DNA of 64,000 nt, from assembly GCF_004363245.1 (NCBI RefSeq), contig NZ_SNYV01000011.1:1399929-1463928 (forward strand). Direction: 5' to 3'. The translations under genes were made by a program, and so were the position numbers. This document shows positions 18,545 to 27,102 of this stretch, one piece after another; the stretch's first letter is position 1, and the number at the start of each line of letters is the position of its first letter. A model generated the notes under the pieces. It was given only the letters and a program-made list of their open reading frames with translations, made no database searches and was not told where the DNA came from. The DNA is from Sphingobacterium yanglingense. Lineage in GTDB: Bacteria; Bacteroidota; Bacteroidia; Sphingobacteriales; Sphingobacteriaceae.

Positions 18545-19693
18545 CTAGTAGCTTCTCAACATTAACGACCCACCACTCGTCACAATAGTCTCTCCAGTAC
18601 CAAGACCAGCGCTTACTACGACACGCTCGTTTGAAGTTCCTGCGGTATGGATTTCTCTTTTCACAAACCTGCTATCTCCCTCTTTTACAAAAACAAACTG
18701 CTTATCATTAGCCTGAAATACCGCACTACTAGGCACAAGAATAGATTTCTGAGGCGTATCTCTAAAAAGTACGGTTACATACATACCTGGCTTTAGCTCA
18801 TGATTGATATTATCGCACTCGATCAGTACCTCAACGCTACGTGTCTCTTCATCTACAATTTCATTAACATGGTATACCTTTCCTTTTATCAGATGGTCTG
18901 GATAAGCAGCTACTTTAACCTCAACTTCGTCCAATTCATGGATAAAACGGATATCCTTTTCTTTCACCTGTCCCACAATCCATACTTTAGAAAGTTCTGC
19001 AACTACAGCAATAGGTTCAGCATCTTCCTTCAGATATTGTCCGATTACAATATTATTATCCACAATTTCTCCTTTGATAGGAGACCGTACAATCATAGGC
19101 TTCCCAAGAGACATCTTCTCCGGATTAACATTAAATATCTTTAAAGCGGACAACGAATTTGATAATGCAGATTTCTTGATCTCATAATCAGTTTCTGCAT
19201 CCTCCAGTTCCCGCTGTATACCTACCCCGTTTTTTAAGAGATCTTGTTGACGTTTCAAATTCAATTCAGCTTGACGAAATTCTTGACGGGCGTCCGTATA
19301 TTCTTTCTCCGCATTAAAGTAGTCGGGAGAACTCAGTTCAAAAATTGGCGAACCTGGCTGTACCTTATGTCCCAAACGAACAAACGAACGTAATACCCGA
19401 CCTGCAAATGGTGATGCAATCTCCGCATAGGCATTGGGAATTGTCTTGACCGTGCCAGCACTTGTCATCTCCAAAACAAAATCTTCCTCCGCTACAGTTT
19501 CAAAACCCAACTTAGCATGAATCGGAGACCCCGCTGTCAATAAGACCGCATCCCCTTCAATACGATAAGCCTTATTATCTTCTTCTTCTTTCTTCGAGGT
19601 ACTGCTACATGAAGAAAGCACAAAGAAACTAATGCCTATAAAAAACAATAGTTTTTTCTTTTTTAGACGGATGTCCTTACTGTTAATTTTCAT
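18545..19693 (-). CDS. RND efflux periplasmic adaptor lipoprotein (CusB/CzcB-like)
   Basis: 382 residues from ATG 19693: lipoprotein signal ending FVLSSC, then biotinyl-lipoyl-like domain (IASPFAGRVLRSFVRLGHKV), a helical hairpin (QEFRQAELNLKRQQDLLKNG), the second lipoyl half (VRSPIKGEIVDNNIV) and a C-terminal beta domain. It bridges the inner-membrane RND protein and the outer-membrane channel. It is the first gene of the operon adaptor-permease-TolC-barrel. ATG 19717 is a possible earlier start and TTG 19738 is unlikely. The 224 bp upstream, shared with the divergent MaoC gene, should carry both promoters. Confidence 0.88.
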   Translation of the reverse strand: MKINSKDIRLKKKKLLFFIGISFFVLSSCSSTSKKEEEDNKAYRIEGDAVLLTAGSPIHAKLGFETVAEEDFVLEMTSAGTVKTIPNAYAEIASPFAGRVLRSFVRLGHKVQPGSPIFELSSPDYFNAEKEYTDARQEFRQAELNLKRQQDLLKNGVGIQRELEDAETDYEIKKSALSNSLSALKIFNVNPEKMSLGKPMIVRSPIKGEIVDNNIVIGQYLKEDAEPIAVVAELSKVWIVGQVKEKDIRFIHELDEVEVKVAAYPDHLIKGKVYHVNEIVDEETRSVEVLIECDNINHELKPGMYVTVLFRDTPQKSILVPSSAVFQANDKQFVFVKEGDSRFVKREIHTAGTSNERVVVSAGLGTGETIVTSGGSLMLRSY

Positions 19694-19917
19694 TGTTTTG
19701 CCTTTAATTGATTTCATATTCAAATTAATCTGGCACAAAATTGAACATATTAATGCCGCTAGGCTGTTAGAGGAGCAGTAGAAAAATATTAGAAATTTAT
19801 TAGATTCTTTCGCGGGAACGATTAAATTAAAAAAGAAATAACTAAGGCTAAGGAAAGTTTTGCTAACTTACACCAGAAATATTTACAACTATAAATATTA
19901 AATACAACTTTCTTAAA

Positions 19918-20379
19918 ATGGTAGTAATAAACAATTACGAGGAGTACAAATCGTTTGAAGGAAAACAATTAGGCTCTTCCGATTGGCACAAAATCGATCA
20001 AGAGCAGATTAACAGATTTGCAGACGCCACCCTAGATCATCAATGGATACATATCGATCAGGAAAAAGCAAAAACAGACAGTCCTTTCAAAACTACGATT
20101 GCCCACGGTTATCTCACCCTTTCTTTGATTCCTTACCTTTGGAAACAGATAGCAGATGTGAGAAATCTGAAAATGGAAATCAACTATGGAATTGAAAATT
20201 TAAAGTTTGGACAAGCCGTATTGGTAGATAGCGAAGTACAACTACAGGCTAAGGTTAAATCAATACTAAACCTAAGAGGAACAGTCAAAGCATCTATAGA
20301 AGCTACGTTGGTAATTAAAGACAATCCCAAACCAGCTTATGTGGGAGATGTAGTATTCCTATACCATTTCGAACACTAA
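19918..20379 (+). CDS. MaoC family dehydratase (R-specific enoyl-CoA hydratase type)
   Basis: 153 residues with the hot-dog fold hydratase motif: D and H in the active site (FADATLDHQWIHIDQEKA) and the glycine-rich stretch TTIAHGYLTLSLIP. Enzymes of this kind hydrate trans-enoyl-CoA or related thioesters. The gene is monocistronic, divergent from the RND adaptor gene, and followed by a convergent small gene. The physiological substrate is not indicated by context. Confidence 0.85.
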   Translation: MVVINNYEEYKSFEGKQLGSSDWHKIDQEQINRFADATLDHQWIHIDQEKAKTDSPFKTTIAHGYLTLSLIPYLWKQIADVRNLKMEINYGIENLKFGQAVLVDSEVQLQAKVKSILNLRGTVKASIEATLVIKDNPKPAYVGDVVFLYHFEH

Positions 20380-20446
20380 AAATATATCTTAGTAAGAGTA
20401 TAGCACGACTATACTCTTGCTAAAAACAATAGATTATGTTATCTGC

Positions 20447-20707
20447 TTAGGATAACGACATGCTACGCAATGGAATTCCCATTAGGAAACTATCCAGTTC
20501 CTCACACTTAAAGTTACACTCATCCACCTTACTCACGACCAGAGGCACCACGTGTTCATTAGATTCTACACGCAAGACTCGATCCTCGTCTTCTAGGTCC
20601 AAGCTCACAATAAGGGGAATTTTCAAAGACTGTAGTCCCTCTAATAGAAGAATCTTATCAGTCAATGTTTGGACATTCGTCTTGAAAACACTTACAAATT
20701 TATACAT
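20447..20707 (-). CDS. Small conserved-looking hypothetical protein
   Basis: 86 residues if started at ATG 20707 (an in-frame ATG at 20752 gives 101). The sequence starts MYKFVSVFKTNVQTL and contains IVSLDLEDEDRVLRVES, the look of a small alpha/beta protein of about 85 residues; similar short proteins with a DLED-type core occur in Sphingobacteriaceae, as far as I recall. There is no signal peptide or membrane helix. It sits alone between maoC (convergent) and the LytTR regulator gene. A plus-strand frame over the same place (20460-20741) looks like a shadow. No function can be given. Confidence 0.6.
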   Translation of the reverse strand: MYKFVSVFKTNVQTLTDKILLLEGLQSLKIPLIVSLDLEDEDRVLRVESNEHVVPLVVSKVDECNFKCEELDSFLMGIPLRSMSLS

Positions 20708-20832
20708 AGTCGCAATCGTTGTCATCACCATACTTGAATAACTACAACCCAAACTTCATAAAAATTACCGAATTATTTAACGCCTTTCCGCGCCAAGCGG
20801 ACAAAATAAAGGACGAGCCGTCCGCTTCACTG

Positions 20833-21615
20833 TTAATCCAACTCTTTCGCCTCTAGCCAACGTAGAAAAGTAGAAGCTTTTTCCCTACTCACGTAAACCC
20901 GGGAACTATGTGCTATAGCAAGATCCAGTGACAGCTTTCTCGACAACGTATAACTAGCATGACGCAATGCTGCTCTATTAACCAGATGTTGTCTATTCGC
21001 TCGAAAAAAAAGACCACCCAACGTCTTTTCAAGATCATCAAGACTCTTATTTACAGCATATTCCTTACCATCAAAAGTTTTAACAAAAACGTTCTCGTAC
21101 TCGATGTAACAAAGAGCAACATCCTCAACAACCAACGGAATAATCCGTCCATGGTGATGGACTACCAAAGCACTTTGCCGGGATTGCGTCTGCCCCATCA
21201 GATCACTAAAGAGCCCATTCTTTAAATTATGATTAACCGGCCATTGCGAAAGCTGACGTTGTAAACCGAAATATTTTTGCATAGTAGATTCAACAGCTCC
21301 GTTAGAAATTGGCTTCAAAATATAATCGATGCCATTCGTCTTAAAAGCTTCTAACAGATAATCATCATAGGCCGTACAAAAAACAATAGGTGCAGAAACC
21401 AAGACCTCTCTAAAGATTTCAAAACTCAAGCCATCTCCCAACTGAATATCTGAAAAAATAAGATCGACTTTAGGATTATCACGGAAAAAAGAAATCCCCT
21501 CCTGTACAGATTGTATATATTTTACAATCTCTACCTGAGGCAGTACCAAACTCAACGTTTGAGCCAAGTCTTCTGCTGCTAAGCCCTCATCTTCTACTAA
21601 AACCACTCTCATCAC
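20833..21615 (-). CDS. LytTR family response regulator
   Basis: 260 residues: an N-terminal receiver domain with phospho-acceptor aspartate in LIFSDIQLGDG (about residue 56) and lysine in YILKPISNG, then a LytTR DNA-binding domain (VCYIEYENVFVKTF-like region and FRANRQHLVNRAAL). It overlaps the upstream kinase gene by 4 bp (21612-21615), so the two are translationally coupled and form a LytS/LytR two-component system. The target genes are unknown. Confidence 0.9.
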   Translation of the reverse strand: MMRVVLVEDEGLAAEDLAQTLSLVLPQVEIVKYIQSVQEGISFFRDNPKVDLIFSDIQLGDGLSFEIFREVLVSAPIVFCTAYDDYLLEAFKTNGIDYILKPISNGAVESTMQKYFGLQRQLSQWPVNHNLKNGLFSDLMGQTQSRQSALVVHHHGRIIPLVVEDVALCYIEYENVFVKTFDGKEYAVNKSLDDLEKTLGGLFFRANRQHLVNRAALRHASYTLSRKLSLDLAIAHSSRVYVSREKASTFLRWLEAKELD

Positions 21616-22652
21616 ACAATCTTAATACGTACCTCAAAAAAAGTTTCTGACTCTTCGATTTCAACCCCTTGCACAAATAAATACTTATATCGCTCTATCA
21701 GATTACGAAGACCACTACCGTTAGAATCCACTTTCTGATACTTAATATTTTTATTATTACGTACAGATATCCAACCATCACTTGCTGCAACACTAATCCG
21801 TACAGGATCTGCCACCGTAAAGGAATTATGCTTTAAAACATTATCGACTAATGGTTGAATAGAGAAAATAGGCAGTTGCTTCTCCCGTATATCTGCAGAA
21901 ATATTCACCTCATAATGCAGCGCCTCTCCAAAACGGATCTTCTGCATATTCAGATAATCCTCACAAAGCTTGATCTCTTGATCAATGCTAGCCAACTCCC
22001 CATTCTTCACAGAAGCAATTGTAATCCGTAAAAAATCAGAAAGCTGAACCAAATAATCCTGAGCCATATCCGGATTCTTACGGATCAGTGTTTTCAAGGT
22101 AGCAAGAGCATTAAACAAGAAATGAGGTTGAATCTGTTGCCGCATCATGAGATTGATCGCTTCTTCACGAGAACGTTCCAGCCTGGAGCGTTCCAGCTTA
22201 TGATGTGCCTTTGCATGTTCAGACATTAAAAAGTAAAGCCACAGCAGTACTACAACATTCAGTAAACTCCCTTGAACACTGATAAATGTAAAATTACGAA
22301 CAGGATTTTGAATCAGGAAGCTATGTAGTCGATGATCCAAAACACCTAGAAAACGCTCGATATAATGAAAAACCCAAATAATTAAAATGGCACTTCCAAA
22401 ACTAATAACCTTAACGTACAGAGGTGACTTAACAGGATCCTCTACTCTAAAATAAACATGAATACAGATATTATTGAAGGCAACAATCAGAATAACTAAA
22501 AATGTGATGCAGATCTGTACAACACTACGGGTACTCATGAATCCTCCTGTAAAAGAAGCTAGCGCGATAAGCAAGGTCGCAGTCAACGCAAAAACAAAGC
22601 TCTGCTTGATCCAAAGTCCAAAAGGATAATCCATATGCTTACATCTCATCAT
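21612..22652 (-). CDS. LytS-like sensor histidine kinase
   Basis: 346 residues. Four hydrophobic helices in the first 135 residues, then a coiled linker and the His_kinase domain with the phospho-acceptor histidine in QQIQPHFLFNAL, followed by a degenerate HATPase region (SIQPLVDNVLKHNSF and NNGSGLRNLIERY-like end). There is no obvious extracellular sensor domain, so it probably senses through the membrane part. ATG 22652 is used; ATG 22634 is equally acceptable. It is the partner of the LytTR regulator overlapping its 3' end. Confidence 0.88.
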   Translation of the reverse strand: MMRCKHMDYPFGLWIKQSFVFALTATLLIALASFTGGFMSTRSVVQICITFLVILIVAFNNICIHVYFRVEDPVKSPLYVKVISFGSAILIIWVFHYIERFLGVLDHRLHSFLIQNPVRNFTFISVQGSLLNVVVLLWLYFLMSEHAKAHHKLERSRLERSREEAINLMMRQQIQPHFLFNALATLKTLIRKNPDMAQDYLVQLSDFLRITIASVKNGELASIDQEIKLCEDYLNMQKIRFGEALHYEVNISADIREKQLPIFSIQPLVDNVLKHNSFTVADPVRISVAASDGWISVRNNKNIKYQKVDSNGSGLRNLIERYKYLFVQGVEIEESETFFEVRIKIV

Positions 22653-22850
22653 TAATACATTACGTTAAATATCAATACTATAAAATGCTTAATGGAGTGT
22701 TATAAATTGATCAAACGAGATACCCCATTTATCAAACATTTCATCACTTAAAACATATAAAAGATGAATTAATTGTAACAAAAGTAATTGATTACAATAA
22801 AAAATTGTTACTCAACACAATAAAAACAGTTAACCATCGTTTTACTTGTA

Positions 22851-22918
22851 ATTCATAATTTAGGTTAAAAATGGTTAGTTAGAAACGCCTGTTGCTCCCA
22901 GCTTCATGGCGTTTTTTT
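22851..22918 (+). ncRNA. Small RNA candidate, copy B
   Basis: This segment repeats the unit at 2390-2459: the shared start TTCATAATTTAGGTTA, the shared TGGTTAGTTA with one base fewer before it, and a hairpin with AACGCC (22884-22889) and GGCGTT (22908-22913) followed by seven T. The hairpin interior has diverged but can still pair in part. The -7 box aligned with copy A reads TTTACTTG, a weaker match. It lies between lytS and metA, which are both on the minus strand, so it is read against them from its own promoter. Unknown family. Confidence 0.5.
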
Positions 22919-22967
22919 AATATAAGACATCTCGCATTACCACCAGCCTTCACCAGAGACTGTTGCT

Positions 22968-23915
22968 TTAATGGTTATTGTCTCTTAAATCACCTAAATT
23001 AGGGACATTTTTAAGATCAAACGGAGTCTCCTGATACACAAAGTAATTAAGCCAGTTATTGAATAATAGATTAGCATGGCTCACCCACCTGACTTTAGGA
23101 GACAATGACGGATCATCATTCGTGTAGTAATTTAGTGGAACATCTATTTCCAGCCCCTTTTCGACATCCCTAACATATTCCTGATGCAACGTATACGGAG
23201 CATACTCCGAATGTCCTGTCAGATAGAATTCTCGTCCTCCTCGCGAACTTGCAATTGCAATCCCTGCCTCTTCTGATTCAGAAAGGACCTCGATATCATT
23301 ATTCCTTTCTAGATCTTCTTTCGAAATAGTAGTATGTCTACTATGTGGAATAAAGAATTCATCGTCAAAGCCCCTAAACAAAGGATTTGTTTTATCCAAA
23401 GCAATATGGTTAAAGACACCAAAAAGCTTCTTATCCAAAGGTTGTTTCTCAACACCATAAAAATGATATAACGCTGCTTGAGAAGCCCAACAAATATACA
23501 ACGTTGAAGTTACGTGACTACGCGCCCAATCAAAAATACGGGTCACCTCCTCCCAATAGGTCACCTCCTCAAAAGGAAGCATTTCTACTGGAGCTCCAGT
23601 AATGATCATCCCGTCGTAAAAATCATCAGCAACATCTGAGAACCCCTTATAAAACATTTCCAAGTGTTCCGCTGGCGTATTTTTGGAAGTATGAGACTCT
23701 AGATTCAAAAACTCTACCTCGATCTGCAAAGGATTATTTGACAATAAGCGGACAAAATCTGTTTCTGCCGAAATCTTCAAGGGCATGAGATTCAGAATAA
23801 CAAGTCGAAGGGGACGAATATCCTGCTCATTAGCACGAAGATCACTCATCACAAATATACTTTCGTTTTTTAGCAGCTCTATGGCTGGTAAGCTATCGGG
23901 TATCTTAACTGGCAT
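22968..23915 (-). CDS. metA: Homoserine O-acetyltransferase (MetA family)
   Basis: 315 residues, the normal MetA length. Catalytic Cys142 is in LYICWASQAALYHFYGV and the histidine/glutamate pair is in YLTGHSEYAPYTL. Residue 111, in GAPVEMLPFEEVTYW, is glutamate; in this family Glu111 goes with acetyl-CoA and Gly with succinyl-CoA, so an acetyltransferase is expected despite the usual name homoserine O-succinyltransferase. The enzyme starts methionine synthesis. The gene is alone; the divergent region upstream holds interleaved inverted repeats (23990-24043) and a possible -7 box TAATTTTG on the minus strand at 23959-23966. Confidence 0.93.
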   Translation of the reverse strand: MPVKIPDSLPAIELLKNESIFVMSDLRANEQDIRPLRLVILNLMPLKISAETDFVRLLSNNPLQIEVEFLNLESHTSKNTPAEHLEMFYKGFSDVADDFYDGMIITGAPVEMLPFEEVTYWEEVTRIFDWARSHVTSTLYICWASQAALYHFYGVEKQPLDKKLFGVFNHIALDKTNPLFRGFDDEFFIPHSRHTTISKEDLERNNDIEVLSESEEAGIAIASSRGGREFYLTGHSEYAPYTLHQEYVRDVEKGLEIDVPLNYYTNDDPSLSPKVRWVSHANLLFNNWLNYFVYQETPFDLKNVPNLGDLRDNNH

Positions 23916-23989
23916 ACGATATGTACTGATTTCACCTTATAATAAATGGTAAAAATACCAAAATTAGCAGGAATAAAAAATGCATATAA

Positions 23990-24043
23990 CTTTACATTAC
24001 AATTCACTGAGATAACAATGCCAATGTAAAGAGCTCGTTATCT
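23990..24043. promoter_or_regulatory. Interleaved inverted repeats between metA and a thioredoxin gene
   Basis: CTTTACATT (23990-23998) is complementary to AATGTAAAG (24023-24031), and AGATAAC (24010-24016) is complementary to GTTATCT (24037-24043). The order a-b-a'-b' is that of an H-type pseudoknot with 9-bp and 7-bp stems, or of two overlapping dyad operators. Read towards metA, the loops are 5, 6 and 11 nt, which is sterically possible. It does not match the SAM-II sequence I know. The possible metA -7 box lies downstream of it, so a DNA operator is also likely. Confidence 0.45.
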
Positions 24044-24107
24044 TCTTGTGGAAAGACTAAAACTATTGTAAATTGTGCCCAGTAACCTAATAAAAAAACT
24101 TACAGAA

Positions 24108-24632
24108 ATGCATAAAAAACTAATAACTAACACACTAGCGATTCTATCACTCTGCTTGACTTTTACACTTAGCCAAGCACAGGAAAGCAATAACGGTAAA
24201 AAATTATGGGCTAAATCAATCTTGAATGAGAAAGCACCTGATCTTCAAGTTGAACAGTGGCTTTCTGATGCGCCCCAAACTAAAGGAAAATTTGTACTCG
24301 TCGACTTCTGGGCAACTTGGTGTGGTCCATGCCGCAGGGTTATTCCTGAATTAAATGAATGGCAGGAAAAATACAAAGATCAATTGGTTATTGTAGGAAT
24401 ATCCGACGAAACTGCCGAAAAAGTCCAAAATGCTAAGGACATAAAAATAGAGTACTATAATGCAATAGACACGCAGGCGAGACTTAAAAAAGAGCTAGAG
24501 GTAAAAGGAATACCACACTGTATACTATTAGATCCTCAAGGCATTGTCCGCTGGGAAGGATTTCCAACACTCGCTGAGCACGAACTCACAGCAGATGTTC
24601 TGGAAACAATCATTAAAAAATACAGCAAATAA
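24108..24632 (+). CDS. Periplasmic thioredoxin-like (TlpA family) protein
   Basis: 174 residues from ATG 24108: signal peptide (LAILSLCLTFTLSQAQ) and one thioredoxin domain with FWATWCGPCRRVIPELNEW and cis-proline region VKGIPHCILLDP. It lacks the DUF4369 domain of the other large TlpA protein. A GTG at 24075 would add 11 residues before the signal peptide and is unlikely. It is monocistronic, divergent from metA, and ends at a bidirectional terminator. The partner is unknown. Confidence 0.85.
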   Translation: MHKKLITNTLAILSLCLTFTLSQAQESNNGKKLWAKSILNEKAPDLQVEQWLSDAPQTKGKFVLVDFWATWCGPCRRVIPELNEWQEKYKDQLVIVGISDETAEKVQNAKDIKIEYYNAIDTQARLKKELEVKGIPHCILLDPQGIVRWEGFPTLAEHELTADVLETIIKKYSK

Positions 24633-24650
24633 ATAATCGAAAACAAAAAA

Positions 24651-24672
24651 GGGACTTTAATACTAAAGTCCC
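24651..24672. terminator. Bidirectional terminator between thioredoxin and dehydrogenase genes
   Basis: GGGACTTTA (24651-24659) pairs with TAAAGTCCC (24664-24672), loop of 4 nt, with A-run upstream and T-run downstream, so it can stop both convergent genes. Confidence 0.85.
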
Positions 24673-24683
24673 TTTTCTTTTGA

Positions 24684-25910
24684 CTAAATCAATTGCCGTA
24701 AAGCAATCTCATAAGCGTTGGACGATAACTGTGTCCGTTCTTTCGAAACATCGTAAATCGCTTTCAGCGCCTGTTGTATCACTTTTGAAACGTCAGAAAA
24801 CAAAGCATCATCACTAATTTCAATACTCGGCTGCATCAAATAGGCAAATACCCGCGCCATACCACAGTTGGCCACAAAATCTGGAATTACAGCCACCTGC
24901 TGATCTGCATACTCCATCACAGGGCCATAGAAAATCTCTTTATCCGCAAAAGGTACATTTGCACCACTAGCGATTAGCTCCAAGCCGTTATCCACCATTT
25001 GCTGTACATGAGCCTTGGACACCAGACGAGAAGCAGCAGCAGGAATAAAAATATCAGCTCCAATAGACCATACCTCTTCTTGCAACTTATCCGAAGGAAT
25101 CATATCAGAAGAGACCAACTCATTGCCGTTACGATTAAGGAACAAATCTGTTATTGCATGCTCATCAAACCCATCTGTATTAATCAAGCCCCCCATACGA
25201 TCTATAATACCAACGATACGAACCCCCATTTTAGACAGATAAAATGCGGCGGCTGCAGCCACATTCCCCCAACCTTGAATAATCGCTTTCTTACCTTGAC
25301 ACCCAGATTCATAGAGATCATAAAAATGACGGACAGACTCTGCAACACCGAAGCCAGTAATCATATCAGCAACTTTATACTTACGCTTTAGGTCTGGGGT
25401 ATAAAATGCATCCTCCAAAACCTTAGATACACCGTACCGCAATTGTCCGATTTGACGGATACGCTCACTCTCACGGACATTAAAATGCCCATTCAACACT
25501 CCCTCTTGAGGATGCCAAAGACCATACTCCTCCGTCATCGGGATTACATCATGGATTTCGTCGATATTAAGATCTCCACCTGTACCATAATAATTTTTCA
25601 ACAAAGGTGTCACAGCCTTGAACCAACGGGCCAACACCTCCTTTTTCCGAGGATCTTTAGGATCAAAATTAATCCCAGATTTAGCACCCCCTATAGCTGG
25701 TCCAGATACCGTAAATTTCACTTCCATTGTTTTGGCAAGCGACTCTACTTCATTCCGATCCAATCCGGCACGCATTCGTGTACCACCACCTGCTGCTCCT
25801 CCACGCAATGAATTGATTACAATCCATCCTTCTGCCTCAGTCTCACTATCCTTCCATTCAAATACAATCTCCGGTCTTTTGTGTTCAAAATCCCTAAGTA
25901 ATTCCTTCAT
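24684..25910 (-). CDS. Glu/Leu/Phe/Val dehydrogenase
   Basis: 408 residues with the dimerisation domain followed by an NAD(P)-binding Rossmann domain (IIQGWGNVAAAAAFYL). The catalytic lysine region is GPAIGGAKSGINFDP and the aspartate region is GGDLNIDEIHDVI. The amino acid oxidised cannot be told apart by eye. The neighbours hppD and hmgA suggest a role in phenylalanine or other amino-acid breakdown, or simply glutamate turnover. It is on the same strand as hppD, 34 bp downstream, so co-transcription is likely. Confidence 0.88.
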   Translation of the reverse strand: MKELLRDFEHKRPEIVFEWKDSETEAEGWIVINSLRGGAAGGGTRMRAGLDRNEVESLAKTMEVKFTVSGPAIGGAKSGINFDPKDPRKKEVLARWFKAVTPLLKNYYGTGGDLNIDEIHDVIPMTEEYGLWHPQEGVLNGHFNVRESERIRQIGQLRYGVSKVLEDAFYTPDLKRKYKVADMITGFGVAESVRHFYDLYESGCQGKKAIIQGWGNVAAAAAFYLSKMGVRIVGIIDRMGGLINTDGFDEHAITDLFLNRNGNELVSSDMIPSDKLQEEVWSIGADIFIPAAASRLVSKAHVQQMVDNGLELIASGANVPFADKEIFYGPVMEYADQQVAVIPDFVANCGMARVFAYLMQPSIEISDDALFSDVSKVIQQALKAIYDVSKERTQLSSNAYEIALRQLI

Positions 25911-25944
25911 ATTATTTTTAAAACCCTAAAATAGACACCTTATC

Positions 25945-27072
25945 TTATAAATTACCTCTTCGTTCCTGTTCGCGTTCTATAGCCTCAAACAACGCTTTAA
26001 AGTTCCCTGCACCAAAACTCTGCGCACCTTTTCGTTGTATGATTTCAAAAAATAAAGTAGGACGATCTTGGACTGGTTTTGTAAAAATCTGAAGAAGATA
26101 CCCTTCCTCATCTCTATCGACCAGAATACCCAAATCTTGGATGATTTTGATTTCTTCGTCAATTACCCCCACCCGGTCCGGCAACATATCGTAATAAGCC
26201 TCAGGAGGAGCACCTAAAAACTCTACACCACGAGCCTTTAAAGCTTTGACCGTGGAAACAATATCATTGGTAGCTAAGGCTGCATGCTGTACCCCCTCAC
26301 CTTCGTAAAACTCAAGGTACTCTTCAATCTGAGACTTCTTCTTTCCTTCTGCAGGCTCATTGATCGGGAACTTCACATAACCATTACCATTACTCATCAC
26401 CTTACTCATCAAAGCCGAATACTCTGTGTTGATCTGTTTATCATCAAAAGAAAGAATATTCACAAATCCCATCACATTTTGATACCACTCAACAGTCTCA
26501 TTCATTTTATTCCAATCGACATTACCCACGCAGTGATCTACATACAAAAGGCCAGTCTCTTCAGGATTATAATCGCTAACCCAAGGCTCGTATCCAGGTA
26601 AAAATGCGCCTTTGTAGTTTTTACGCTCGACAAACATATGTACTGTCTCTCCGTATGTATAGATACCCGCTGTCCAAACCTCCCCATGTTCATCTTGTGT
26701 ACACAATGGTTCCTGGTATACCCGCGCTCCGCGCTTAGTGGTTTCTTCGAAAGATTTCCGTGCATCATCAACCCACAAAGCCAATATCTTGACGCCATCA
26801 CCATGCTTTTTGACATGCTCCGAAATAGCATGATCCGAGCGCAAAGCAGATGTCAATACCAGTCTGATTTTATTCTGTTTCAAAACATAGGATGCACGAT
26901 CCCGAACTCCAGTCTCTGGACCAGCATAAGCCTCCGACTGAAAACCAAAAGCTGTCTTGTAATAATGCGCAGCTTGTTTCGCATTCCCCACATAAAACTC
27001 AATGTAATCCGTACCATTAATAGGAAGAAAATCTTGCGCTGTCGCAATTTTCTCCGCAAAAGTTTGTGCCAT
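25945..27072 (-). CDS. hppD: 4-hydroxyphenylpyruvate dioxygenase
   Basis: 375 residues made of two vicinal-oxygen-chelate halves. Iron ligands are visible as His in LLYVDHCVGNVDWN, His in GVQHAALATNDI and Glu in LFFEIIQRKGAQSFG near the C-terminus, which also has the GNFKALFEAIEREQ signature. It turns 4-hydroxyphenylpyruvate into homogentisate in tyrosine breakdown. It follows hmgA by 30 bp and precedes the amino-acid dehydrogenase, giving an operon hmgA-hppD-dehydrogenase. Confidence 0.95.
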   Translation of the reverse strand: MAQTFAEKIATAQDFLPINGTDYIEFYVGNAKQAAHYYKTAFGFQSEAYAGPETGVRDRASYVLKQNKIRLVLTSALRSDHAISEHVKKHGDGVKILALWVDDARKSFEETTKRGARVYQEPLCTQDEHGEVWTAGIYTYGETVHMFVERKNYKGAFLPGYEPWVSDYNPEETGLLYVDHCVGNVDWNKMNETVEWYQNVMGFVNILSFDDKQINTEYSALMSKVMSNGNGYVKFPINEPAEGKKKSQIEEYLEFYEGEGVQHAALATNDIVSTVKALKARGVEFLGAPPEAYYDMLPDRVGVIDEEIKIIQDLGILVDRDEEGYLLQIFTKPVQDRPTLFFEIIQRKGAQSFGAGNFKALFEAIEREQERRGNL

Positions 27073-27102
27073 GATAATATATTATTGTTTATTAATTAGT
27101 TA

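Noticed and set aside
20460..20741. 93-codon plus-strand frame opposite the small hypothetical gene
   Set aside because: Ser/Arg/Thr-rich composition typical of a shadow frame; the minus-strand frame has a normal soluble-protein composition.
23990..24043. SAM-II riboswitch
   Set aside because: The pseudoknot topology fits, but the conserved SAM-II bases I know are not there and the likely metA promoter lies downstream.
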